This document shows, in pieces, positions 1 through 7,045 of a stretch of 11,065 nucleotides of DNA; position 1 is the first letter of the stretch, and each line of letters opens with the position of its first letter. The DNA is from a bacterium (lineage in GTDB: Bacteria; Verrucomicrobiota; Verrucomicrobiae; Limisphaerales; J093). A model generated the notes under the pieces. The model saw only the letters and a list, made by a program, of their open reading frames with translations. It did not search any database and had not been told where the DNA came from. The stretch lies in contig JAKCAB010000210.1 in NCBI GenBank assembly GCA_021839785.1, positions 1 to 11,065 on the forward strand. Reading direction: 5' to 3'. The translations under genes and the position numbers were made by a program.

Positions 1-879
1 TGGTCCGGCGGCACACCACCCTATCTGCTCCAAAAGAAAGCCGCGCTGGGCGACAGCGCCTGGACGAACGTCGTCTCCACGGAGGACATGTCCATCATCG
101 TCGCCCGCGATAGCGACACGGCGTTTTACCGGGTGCAAAGCGCCACAGATCGGACGGTCACGCCGTTCACCGTCTGGATGAACGGCGGGGCGGAAAGGCC
201 CGACGCGGTGGATACGCCGGCGACCGGGTTCGGCACGTTGACGGTCTCCGGAGACACTCTGACGGTGAACGTGAGCTTCAGCGGCCTGAGCGCGCCGGCG
301 TCGGCGGCGCACATCCACGGCATCGCCACGACTTCAGAGAGCTCCGGCGTGCTCATTCCTCTGAACGTCCCTGCCAGTGCCGTCGGCACGATCACCGGCA
401 CGTACGATCTTTCGGGCCTGACCGCGGACCAACGGGACGCCCTGCTCCACGGCCACACTTACCTGAACATCCACACTAGCAACCACCCGGCGGGTGAGAT
501 TCGCGGACAAGTCGCGCCGGTGCTCTGGGACACCGCCTTGAGCGGCGCCGCGGAGCGGCCTGACCCGGTGAACACTCCGGCTTCGGGCTACGGCGATTTC
601 TGGCTGGTCGGCAACGAGTTCACCTACGACGTGGACTACGCCGATCTGACGGCAGCCGCCACGGCCGCCCACCTGCACGGCCCGGCCGACGCCGAGACCG
701 CGGCGGGCGTTTTGCAGCCGCTCACCCCGGAAGATACGCTGGGCACCACCGGAGCCTTCAGCGGCACGTTGACTCTCACGCCGGAGCAACTCGCCGCGGT
801 TGTGGACGGACTCACTTACGTGAACATCCACACCGCGAACCACCCGAACGGTGAAGTGCGCGGCCAGGTCGCGCCCTGA
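1..879 (+). CDS. Secreted protein with two C-terminal CHRD domains (5' end cut by window)
   Basis: The frame is open from base 1, so the N-terminus lies outside the window; 292 residues are visible. An internal ATG at base 88 is not the real start, because the preceding codons (W-S-G-G-T-P-P-Y-L-L-Q-K) read as normal protein. Residues about 1-48 resemble the short module ending in FYRV that precedes the C-terminus of many verrucomicrobial secreted proteins. Two CHRD domains follow, at about 55-172 and 174-292. Each has a GAERPDxV start, an AHxHG motif and a YxNIHTxNHPxGExRGQV end. CHRD domains are named after chordin; their bacterial role is unclear, and an extracellular beta-rich structural or binding function is inferred. 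The stop follows directly after the second domain. The next gene is convergent. Family assignment is confident; function is not. Confidence 0.9.
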   Translation, partial: WSGGTPPYLLQKKAALGDSAWTNVVSTEDMSIIVARDSDTAFYRVQSATDRTVTPFTVWMNGGAERPDAVDTPATGFGTLTVSGDTLTVNVSFSGLSAPASAAHIHGIATTSESSGVLIPLNVPASAVGTITGTYDLSGLTADQRDALLHGHTYLNIHTSNHPAGEIRGQVAPVLWDTALSGAAERPDPVNTPASGYGDFWLVGNEFTYDVDYADLTAAATAAHLHGPADAETAAGVLQPLTPEDTLGTTGAFSGTLTLTPEQLAAVVDGLTYVNIHTANHPNGEVRGQVAP

Positions 880-934
880 CCGGGAGCCCATCGCCGCCGC
901 ACCCGCCGTCGCCATGAACTGGCAACCCTTCATT

Positions 935-950
935 CCGGCGCCCGTGCCGG
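935..950. terminator. Small GC hairpin between convergent genes
   Basis: A 5-bp stem (CCGGC / GCCGG) with a 6-base loop lies in the 91-bp gap between the CHRD gene and the minus-strand pseudopilin gene. It could act as a bidirectional transcription stop, but there is no T-run on either side and such hairpins are frequent by chance in GC-rich DNA. Confidence 0.15.
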
Positions 951-970
951 GAGCTGCCGCGCCGCGCCTG

Positions 971-1858
971 CTAGTCGTCAATGCTGGCGTGCTCGCTCAG
1001 CCACTCGTGGTCAGCCGCGTCTTCCGCGGGCACCGTGAACGGCAGCGGGCCGGCGTCTGGAATCGGCGGGCGCAGCGTGGACGGCGAGCGCCAGACGTGC
1101 AGTTCCGAGTGGCCATCGAGGAAGGCGAGGCTGGCGGCGCCGTCGTGGTAAGACGCGGGCAGGTGCTGCCATTCGAGTTCCTCGCCGGGGTTGAGGAAAT
1201 ACCCGTCCGTGATGCTGTCCGGGTGCTCGTCGATGAAGGAAAACGTGGCGACGGGTTGCGGCACGTCCGCCAGGCGCAGGAACTGCCGGTAACCGGGGTT
1301 CAGGACGTTGCCGCCGTTCACCACGTTGGCGCCGGCGTCGCCCACCATCGCGTTGAGCGAGTAACTGCGCACCCGCCGGCTCCAGCCCGCCCCGCGCTGG
1401 ACGGTGCTCAGCACGTGATCGGAAGGGCAGACGAACACGCCCAGGCTGTGCCCCAGCCAGGGGCCCAGCGGGCTTTTCGCGATGAAGGCCCGGTTCGTGT
1501 TATCCGGGTCGAGTTCCCAGCTCAGGACGTTGTTGACCCAGTTCTGATCCAACAACTCGGGCGCCACCCGGAAACCGCGCACCCCGCCCAGGTTGTAAAC
1601 CAGCCGGTCGTTGTTGTCCCCGGCGTACATGAGCAGCGCCAGGTTCAACTGCCGGACCTGGCTCAAACAGGCGATCGCCCGCGCCTTGCTCCGGGACCGG
1701 GCCAGCGCCGGCAACAGCAGCCCCGCCAGCACGCTGATGATCCCCAGCACGACCAGTAATTCCACCAGGGTAAAGCCGCTGGCCCAATGCTCTGGCAACC
1801 GGACCCGCCGCGCACTGCGCGGGGTTCCGCCTGGCTTCGATTGCTTGTGTCGGTGCAT
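971..1858 (-). CDS. Prepilin-type N-terminal cleavage/methylation protein with H-X9-DG C-terminal motif
   Basis: This is a 295-residue pseudopilin-like protein of the large family found in Verrucomicrobiota and Planctomycetes. A basic leader (residues 1-28) ends in Gly28 before the mature sequence [18 protein letters not shown], with Glu33 at position +5 as required for prepilin peptidase cleavage and methylation. The hydrophobic helix spans about 29-52. A VFVCPSD segment lies near residue 141. His238 is followed after exactly nine residues by Asp248-Gly249, the H-X9-DG signature. Such proteins are thought to be assembled or exported by type II secretion or type IV pilus-like machinery; individual roles are unknown. 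The ATG at 1858 was chosen because it gives a typical leader just before the cleavage site. The frame stays open far upstream, but that stretch looks non-coding. The gene is divergent from the sigma-factor gene. Confidence 0.9.
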   Translation of the reverse strand: MHRHKQSKPGGTPRSARRVRLPEHWASGFTLVELLVVLGIISVLAGLLLPALARSRSKARAIACLSQVRQLNLALLMYAGDNNDRLVYNLGGVRGFRVAPELLDQNWVNNVLSWELDPDNTNRAFIAKSPLGPWLGHSLGVFVCPSDHVLSTVQRGAGWSRRVRSYSLNAMVGDAGANVVNGGNVLNPGYRQFLRLADVPQPVATFSFIDEHPDSITDGYFLNPGEELEWQHLPASYHDGAASLAFLDGHSELHVWRSPSTLRPPIPDAGPLPFTVPAEDAADHEWLSEHASIDD

Positions 1859-1898
1859 CGCGCGTTCAACCTGGACGACCTTCGTGCCGGGCCGCCAA

Positions 1899-1919
1899 GG
1901 CCGGTCGGGAATTCCGGCC
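1899..1919. other. GC hairpin in the divergent intergenic region
   Basis: A perfect 6-bp stem (GGCCGG / CCGGCC) with a 9-base loop containing GGGAATT lies about 40 bp upstream of the pseudopilin start, so it would fall in that gene's leader RNA. It might be an operator or leader structure, or chance. No clear -10/-35 pair was found between 1859 and 2095. Confidence 0.2.
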
Positions 1920-2080
1920 GACGCCCTTGCCGGCAGCGTGAATCGTGGCACACGCCCGAACCCCTCGCAAGGCAGGCGACGACATGGCCCGCCACGGCCG
2001 TGCGCACCAGCCTCGGAGAGCGGCTGGCTGATGTGCTGGCGGCGCCGGCCAGTTTGGAATTCGGTGGCTGGCTTAGCCGG

Positions 2081-2085
2081 GGAGG
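2081..2085 (+). promoter_or_regulatory. Candidate ribosome binding site for the ECF sigma gene
   Basis: GGAGG lies 10 bases before an in-frame GTG at 2096 and is the best Shine-Dalgarno match in front of the sigma-factor frame. It is the reason for placing the start at 2096 rather than at the GTG at 2237, which has no such site. Several other genes in the window lack a clear site, so this is only moderate support. Confidence 0.4.
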
Positions 2086-2095
2086 TGGACAGGCC

Positions 2096-2797
2096 GTGAT
2101 CTCGGTCGCAACAGCGCCGGCGGGCTGGCACGCGGCGGCGGAGTGTGGCTGGACAGGCGCCGCGGTTTTGGCCCATGCTCAGCCACCGTGCCAGCCCGTC
2201 CGCCGCGAGGTCGCGGGCGAGCCCGGCACCCCACGCGTGGACCCGGCCAGCCAGCCCCAGAGCCCCGACCCGGTCGCGGCGGCGAACGCCCGGTTTGAAA
2301 ACCTGGTTCAGGAGCATTACCGCGCGCTTTACCAATTCGCGTACAGCCTGACGCAGAATGAAGCCGACGCCGCTGATCTGACGCAGCAGACTTTCTACAT
2401 CTGGGCGGCGAAGGGCGACCAATTGCGTGACGTTTCCAAGGTCAAATCCTGGTTGTTCCGGACACTTCACCGAGAGTTCCTCCAAGCGCGGCGGCGGGTC
2501 GTGCGTTTCCCTCAACTCAGTCTGGAGGCGACGGAGCCAGAACTGCCACCCGTGCCGGCCCGGGGCGGCGAGCAACTCGATGCCAGCGCGGTGCGGCGGG
2601 CGCTAAGCGAACTGGACGAAACCTTCCAAGCGCCTTTGACCTTGTTTTACCTCGGCGACTTCGCCTACCAGGAAATCGCGGAAATCCTGGGTGTTCCGCT
2701 GGGCACGGTGAAGTCGCGGCTTGCCCGCGGCATCGATCAACTTCATCGGCGGCTCGCGCCTCCGGCCGCGCCACCGTCAACCCCGTCCCGGCCATGA
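2096..2797 (+). CDS. ECF-type RNA polymerase sigma factor (sigma-70 family)
   Basis: From the GTG at 2096 the product is 233 residues. It contains sigma region 2 (about residues 67-132; [18 protein letters not shown], then [16 protein letters not shown], then [20 protein letters not shown]) and sigma region 4 (about 165-219), whose helix-turn-helix reads [20 protein letters not shown]. There is no region 1 or 3, which defines the ECF group. The protein would direct RNA polymerase to a specific promoter set. The first 47 residues are low-complexity and family-atypical; starting instead at the GTG at 2237 gives 186 residues, the normal ECF length, so the true start is uncertain. Its stop overlaps the next gene's ATG (ATGA), implying translational coupling to a putative anti-sigma factor. 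Identity is secure; regulon and inducing signal are unknown. Confidence 0.9.
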   Translation: MISVATAPAGWHAAAECGWTGAAVLAHAQPPCQPVRREVAGEPGTPRVDPASQPQSPDPVAAANARFENLVQEHYRALYQFAYSLTQNEADAADLTQQTFYIWAAKGDQLRDVSKVKSWLFRTLHREFLQARRRVVRFPQLSLEATEPELPPVPARGGEQLDASAVRRALSELDETFQAPLTLFYLGDFAYQEIAEILGVPLGTVKSRLARGIDQLHRRLAPPAAPPSTPSRP

Positions 2798-3531
2798 TCA
2801 CCCGCGAGCAGGCCAAGGAAATCCTGAGCACGCGGCGGCCGGGCCAGCCGGAAGCTGCCGATGCCGAACAGGCAGAGGCGCTCCGCTTGACGGAGCGCGA
2901 CTCCGAGTTACGCCAGTGGTGGGAGGAGCACCAACGCTTCGACGCCGGCGTGCGCGCTGCCCTGCAATCGATCCCCGTGCCGCCCGATCTCGCCGGGCGC
3001 ATCATCGCCGGGCGCGCGGCCTCGACACTCCGCCTGCCGACAACCCGCCGTTGGCTGTGGGGCCTGGCCGCGGCGGCCGTGGTTGCCTTCGCCGCCTGGC
3101 TGGTCTGGTGGTCGCAACCCGCCGGGCCGCAGTTCCCCACCTTCCGCATCCGGATGGGCCGAAACGCCCTGCGCGAATACCGCATGGACATCCAGACTAA
3201 CGACCTGGCAGCGATCCAGCGGTTCCTGGCGCAGAACCGCGCGCCGGCGCAGTACGCGCTCACGCCGGCCATGCAGGCGTTGCCCGGCCTGGGCTGCGGC
3301 GTTCTGCGCTGGCAAAACCAGCCCGTCTCCATGATCTGCTTCGACCGCGGCCAGAGCCAAATCCTCTGGCTGTTCGTCGCCGAGCGCGGCGCCGTGGCGG
3401 GCGCACCTGCCGGTCGCGAGCCAGAGTTTGCCGCGGTGGGGCGGCTCAGCACCGCCGCCTGGAGCCAAGGCGATTTCGTCTATTTGCTGGCGGCCGTGGG
3501 CGACCGCCAGTTGCTGGAAAAGTTCCTGTAA
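2794..3531 (+). CDS. Single-pass membrane protein, putative anti-sigma factor
   Basis: This 245-residue protein starts at an ATG overlapping the sigma-factor stop. Residues 1-80 are charged and predicted cytoplasmic (EQAKEIL, then ELRQWWEEHQRFDAGVRAAL, then VPPDLAGRII). One transmembrane helix spans about 86-106 (RRWLWGLAAAAVVAFAAWLV). Residues 107-245 form a predicted periplasmic domain with two cysteines (168, 182) and no catalytic motif I recognise. Position, coupling and topology are those of anti-sigma factors that hold an ECF sigma factor at the membrane until a signal arrives. The N-terminus lacks the HxxxCxxC zinc motif of ZAS-type anti-sigma domains, so the function rests on context and topology rather than on a recognised domain. 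The multihaem cytochrome gene follows after 93 bp. Confidence 0.72.
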   Translation: MITREQAKEILSTRRPGQPEAADAEQAEALRLTERDSELRQWWEEHQRFDAGVRAALQSIPVPPDLAGRIIAGRAASTLRLPTTRRWLWGLAAAAVVAFAAWLVWWSQPAGPQFPTFRIRMGRNALREYRMDIQTNDLAAIQRFLAQNRAPAQYALTPAMQALPGLGCGVLRWQNQPVSMICFDRGQSQILWLFVAERGAVAGAPAGREPEFAAVGRLSTAAWSQGDFVYLLAAVGDRQLLEKFL

Positions 3532-3624
3532 CGGCACCGAAGCCAGAAGGGGAATTGGTGAAAAAAAGTAGGCCGTCACCGCTGCGCGGGGGAACTTAGC
3601 GCCCGCTCATGCCTCCTAAACCCA

Positions 3625-4416
3625 GTGAACACGCTTCACCCATTGCGGCACGCGGGTCTCATCTTGGTTGGGGCCGGGATTCTGGCCCTTGTTTCCTGTG
3701 GCACGCTCGAACGGACCGTGCCGACGGTGCCGGAGATTCCGGGCGCCCATTTTGTGGGCAACCAGGCCTGTTTCGAATGCCACACCAATTACGTCCGCGC
3801 CTTCCCGTCCAGTCCCCACGCGCGTTTTCACTCGGACACGGCCAAGCTGCCCGGCGGCTCCGGTTGCGAAAGCTGCCACGGGCCGGGGAGCCGGCATGTC
3901 GAAGTGGGCGGCGGCCGCGGGAAGTTCATCGTCAATCCAAGTCGCGAGGCGACGGCCTGCTTCAATTGCCATCTCGACCTGCAGGCCCAGTTCCGCCTGC
4001 CGCGGCATCACCCGGTGACCGAGGGCAAAATGGGCTGCGTCGCTTGCCACGACCCGCACGGGATGGACATCTTCAAACCGGCCGGCGGCTTGACGCTCGG
4101 CTGGGCGGACCAATCGTGCGCGGGGTGCCACCGCGAGCAGACGAAGCCGGTGGTGTTCGCCCACGAAGCCCTGCGCGAAGGCTGCACGGCCTGCCACGAT
4201 CCGCACGGTTCCATCAACGAGAAGCTGCTCCGGCAGCCCGATCTGAACCTCTGCCTGCGTTGCCACGCGCAGGTGCAAGGTCCCGGGGTTCCGCCCGGCC
4301 AGGTGGTGATCGGCGCGGTCAACCACAGCCTCTTCCTGCCGCGCGGCACGTGCTGGACTTCCGGTTGCCACACCGCCGTGCACGGCTCCGATTTCAACCA
4401 CCACCTGCTCTACTGA
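3625..4416 (+). CDS. Multihaem c-type cytochrome lipoprotein, DmsE/MtrA-like (7 CXXCH plus one CX4CH)
   Basis: The product has 263 residues and a GTG start; an in-frame stop at 3598-3600 leaves no better upstream start. A signal peptide ends in the lipobox LVSC with Cys25, so it is predicted to be a lipoprotein. CXXCH haem sites begin at Cys49, 81, 112, 138, 165, 187 and 210. An eighth possible site, CWTSGCH at 243-249, is of the CX4CH type. The GCxACHDPHG...CxxCH unit occurs twice (137-169 and 186-214), matching the doubled-CXXCH family. The end, GCHTAVHGS, resembles the C-terminus of MtrA/DmsE cytochromes. About eight haems in 263 residues is close to the Geobacter OmaB type. It is predicted to carry electrons across the periplasm or through the porin encoded 9 bp downstream. 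The exact partner and direction of electron flow are inferred. Confidence 0.88.
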   Translation: MNTLHPLRHAGLILVGAGILALVSCGTLERTVPTVPEIPGAHFVGNQACFECHTNYVRAFPSSPHARFHSDTAKLPGGSGCESCHGPGSRHVEVGGGRGKFIVNPSREATACFNCHLDLQAQFRLPRHHPVTEGKMGCVACHDPHGMDIFKPAGGLTLGWADQSCAGCHREQTKPVVFAHEALREGCTACHDPHGSINEKLLRQPDLNLCLRCHAQVQGPGVPPGQVVIGAVNHSLFLPRGTCWTSGCHTAVHGSDFNHHLLY

Positions 4417-4425
4417 AACGCCGCC

Positions 4426-6834
4426 ATGCCCCGGTCCCCCATCGCTGTCTTCGCGTTGACGCTCGGCCTGGCCGCCGGCTGCGCTGCAACGCGTGTGCGG
4501 GGAGCGGACGTGGACACCCGCCAGCTCCCGCCACCCGCCGCCCGGAAGATCGAGTTCCGGCGCGACATCCAGCCCCTTCTGGAAAGCCATTGCCTGCGTT
4601 GCCACGGCGCCGAGCGCCCGAAGTCGCAATTTCGCCTGACCCAACGGGAGTCCGCCCTCAAAGGCGGCGCCAACGGCGTGGACATCGTGCCCGGCAACAG
4701 CGCCCAGAGCCCGCTGATCCATTACGTCGCCCGGCTCGTGCCCGACATGGAAATGCCGCCGGACGGCCGGGGCGCGCCGTTGACCACGAACGAAGTCGGC
4801 CTGTTGCGGGCGTGGATCGACCAGGGCGTGCCATGGGACACCGCCACCGTCGCCACCGTGGTGACGAATTGGACGCTCACGCCGACGGTTTCGTGGACGG
4901 CGGTGCACGGCGACAAGGCGAAGTTCCGCGAACTCGAAGGCCAGCCGGACGGGTGGAACGGCGGCCTCGAAAAATTCGAGTACCGGCAAACCTACCCGGA
5001 CGGCCGCTCGGTTTCGGCCGAAGGCCACGTCAGCCGCGACGACTACCGGCTTGCGCTCGCCTTCCGGCGCCCTGATCTGGGTTTCGTCGAAACCGGCTTC
5101 GAGCAGTTCCGCCGGTATTACGATAACGCCGGCGGTTATTACGGCGCGTTCAACCCGCCGCTGTATCGCCTCGACGAGAATCTGCATCAGGATCTTGGGC
5201 AGGCTTGGGCCAGCGTGGGCCTGACGTTGCCGAAGTGGCCGAAAATCGTTTTGGGTTACGAATACCACTTCGCGGACGGCGCCCAATCGATGCTCACCTG
5301 GGGCGCCGTCAACGCGCCCAGCGGCGCCTACGCCGACGCGCGCAACATCTTTCCTTCCGCGGAACAGCGGGACGAGCGGACCCATGTGGTGCGACTGGGC
5401 GTGTCGTACGACGTCCAGGGTTTTCAATTGGAAGACCGGTTGCGGATCGAGGTTTACCACCTGAACACCACCCGCACCGATGCACTCAACGTGCCGGCCG
5501 GAGGGGCTACGCCCGATCTCACCATGCGCGTCAGCCAGGAACACCAGCACACGCAGGTGGCCAACAGCTTCACCGCGCAGAAAGAACTGGCGTCCTGGTG
5601 GCTCGCCGGCGTCGGTTACCGATACTCCTGGCTCGATGGCGACAGCGCCGCCAGCCTCGCGCCGCGCGACGCCGCCGGCCTACCCGCCGCCGGCAGCACC
5701 TGGTCCACGGATCGGATTTTGCTCGACGAAGTCTGGCAGTTGGCCGACGCGAGTTCGCAGTTCCGTCCTTTCCCCACCCTCACGGCCACCGCCGCCGTGC
5801 AAGGCCAGTGGAAACGCCAGGATACCTTCGGCGACGTGAACCTCGACGAAGTCCTCGATCCGACCGACCCCACCGCCGGCGTCTTTCGCATTCCGGCGAC
5901 CGAGCGCTCCTCGCTGGACCTGGCGGGGGCGGAGGAGAATCTCCTCGTCCGCTACACCGGCATGCCGTTCACGGCCGTGTTTGCCGAAGCGCGGCTGAAC
6001 CAGGACGACTACACCCGCGACGCAAATCAGGACAACGGACCGCACGCCTTCGAACTCGGCTCGGACGCCACGGTGCGGTGGGCGGATTTCCGCGTGGGAT
6101 TCAATGCCTCGCCCTGGCGGACGCTCTCTTTTGGCGGCCATTACCGGCGACGCGACCGGCAAACGGATTACGATTATCCGCTCGCCGAACGCGACAGCGG
6201 CTACCCGGGATTCATCCAGCAACGCCACATCGTCGCGGACGAGGTGGAAGCCCGGGCCGTCTGGTCGCCGCTCACGTGGTGGCGCTCCACGCTCACTTAC
6301 CAGTTCGCCGACAGTGACTATCGCACCGCCACCGGCGCCACTTCTGCCGATAACGTGGGTCCGGACGCCACGCCCGGCGGTCAATTATACGCCGGCCGTT
6401 ACCTCAGCCACACCGTCAGCGCCAACTTCACGCTCACGCCGATTCGGCGCGTGTACTTCGGCGGCACGGTCGCTTACCAGAACACCGAGACCACGACCGC
6501 CGACAACGGCAGCCTCGCCGTGGCGCCTTACCGGGGCGACCTCTGGTCCTTGCTCGCGAACGTGACTTATCTGCTCGACCAAAAAACCGACCTGACGGCC
6601 AACTACCTTTACTCCCAGGCCCGCTACGGCCAGCACAACGCCGGGGACGGCTTGCCGTTGGGCCTGGATTACGACCGCCATGGCGTTCGGGTCGGCATCA
6701 CTCGACAACTCAACAAGTCAACCACGGCGCGTCTCCAATATGGCTTCTTCGATTACAGCGAACTGTCGAGCGGTCACCTCCGCGACTACACCGCCCATCA
6801 AGTCCTCGCCGTGCTCAGCGTGCGCTGGCGATGA
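4426..6834 (+). CDS. Outer-membrane beta-barrel porin (MtrB/PioB-like) with fused N-terminal PSCyt1 haem domain
   Basis: The product has 802 residues. A signal sequence spans roughly residues 1-27; Cys19 after LAAG could be a weak lipobox, so signal peptidase I or II is undecided. Residues 43-137 form a planctomycete cytochrome C domain (PSCyt1): IEFRRDIQPLLESHC, haem site C56-LRC-H60, GGANGVDIVPGNSAQSPL, MEMPPDG with Met108 or Met110 as likely axial ligand, and LLRAWIDQGVPW. From about 150 to the end, alternating polar/hydrophobic segments rich in Tyr and Trp with short turns indicate a large transmembrane beta-barrel ending in VLSVRWR. The multihaem cytochrome gene lies 9 bp upstream, the arrangement of porin-cytochrome conduits. 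The N-terminal haem domain would probably lie in the periplasm. MtrB's N-terminal CXXC motif is absent. The haem domain and barrel are well supported; MtrB/PioB membership rests on size, topology and context. Confidence 0.85.
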   Translation: MPRSPIAVFALTLGLAAGCAATRVRGADVDTRQLPPPAARKIEFRRDIQPLLESHCLRCHGAERPKSQFRLTQRESALKGGANGVDIVPGNSAQSPLIHYVARLVPDMEMPPDGRGAPLTTNEVGLLRAWIDQGVPWDTATVATVVTNWTLTPTVSWTAVHGDKAKFRELEGQPDGWNGGLEKFEYRQTYPDGRSVSAEGHVSRDDYRLALAFRRPDLGFVETGFEQFRRYYDNAGGYYGAFNPPLYRLDENLHQDLGQAWASVGLTLPKWPKIVLGYEYHFADGAQSMLTWGAVNAPSGAYADARNIFPSAEQRDERTHVVRLGVSYDVQGFQLEDRLRIEVYHLNTTRTDALNVPAGGATPDLTMRVSQEHQHTQVANSFTAQKELASWWLAGVGYRYSWLDGDSAASLAPRDAAGLPAAGSTWSTDRILLDEVWQLADASSQFRPFPTLTATAAVQGQWKRQDTFGDVNLDEVLDPTDPTAGVFRIPATERSSLDLAGAEENLLVRYTGMPFTAVFAEARLNQDDYTRDANQDNGPHAFELGSDATVRWADFRVGFNASPWRTLSFGGHYRRRDRQTDYDYPLAERDSGYPGFIQQRHIVADEVEARAVWSPLTWWRSTLTYQFADSDYRTATGATSADNVGPDATPGGQLYAGRYLSHTVSANFTLTPIRRVYFGGTVAYQNTETTTADNGSLAVAPYRGDLWSLLANVTYLLDQKTDLTANYLYSQARYGQHNAGDGLPLGLDYDRHGVRVGITRQLNKSTTARLQYGFFDYSELSSGHLRDYTAHQVLAVLSVRWR

Positions 6835-6835
6835 C

Positions 6836-6854
6836 CGCCGGTTCCCGCCCGGCG
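6836..6854 (+). terminator. Hairpin directly after the porin stop codon
   Basis: A perfect 6-bp stem (CGCCGG / CCGGCG) with a 7-base loop begins one base after the porin stop. It could mark the end of the cytochrome-porin transcript. No T-run follows, so it does not meet the classical intrinsic-terminator pattern. Confidence 0.35.
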
Positions 6855-6905
6855 AGACGGAAGACGGCTGTTCTCAAAACCGACCGATCCGTGGCGATCC
6901 GACTT

Positions 6906-6932
6906 TTGCCTGGCTGCAATCTGTGCTCTAAT
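6906..6932 (+). promoter_or_regulatory. Candidate promoter for the DUF362 gene
   Basis: TTGCCT (6906-6911) and TCTAAT (6927-6932) resemble sigma-70 -35 and -10 boxes, but the 15-bp spacer is shorter than ideal. It lies in the 211-bp gap after the porin operon and is one of few AT-richer spots there, consistent with the DUF362 gene having its own promoter. Confidence 0.3.
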
Positions 6933-6986
6933 TTCGCGTCCGTTGGCGTGCGTGAAGACCTTCAACCGCCTCAACCTTGGCGCAAA

Positions 6987-7013
6987 CCGGCGCGTCCAAA
7001 TGCGACGCGCCGG
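6987..7013. promoter_or_regulatory. Perfect 10-bp inverted repeat upstream of the DUF362 gene
   Basis: CCGGCGCGTC pairs perfectly with GACGCGCCGG around a 7-base loop (CAAATGC). It lies 32 bp before the ATG at 7046, so it would fold in the leader RNA or serve as a two-fold operator. No T-run follows, arguing against a simple terminator. It is the strongest simple hairpin next to a gene in this window. Confidence 0.45.
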
Positions 7014-7045
7014 AAGTTAGTCCGTTCCCAGAGCCAAACCTCATT

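Noticed and set aside
1787..2095. Upstream ATG start for the ECF sigma factor at 1787
   Set aside because: It would add about 100 low-complexity residues and overlap the pseudopilin coding region on the other strand by 72 bp; no ECF family feature lies there.
971..2575. 534-codon minus-strand frame extending the pseudopilin gene upstream
   Set aside because: The extra 239 residues run over the sigma-factor gene, are Arg/Pro-rich and family-free, and would place the prepilin cleavage site deep inside the protein. The start at 1858 gives a normal leader.
3609..5075. 488-residue plus-strand frame overlapping the cytochrome and porin genes
   Set aside because: Its translation is Arg/Pro/Ala-rich without motifs, while the other frame holds seven haem motifs and a signal peptide. 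It is a shadow of GC-rich coding DNA.
3616..5550. 644-residue minus-strand frame opposite the cytochrome and porin genes
   Set aside because: A long antisense frame is expected opposite high-GC genes. The sequence shows no domain and runs across two real genes.
6977..7045. Upstream TTG start for the DUF362 protein
   Set aside because: It would add 23 residues before an already N-terminal Tat signal and would include the perfect hairpin in coding sequence.
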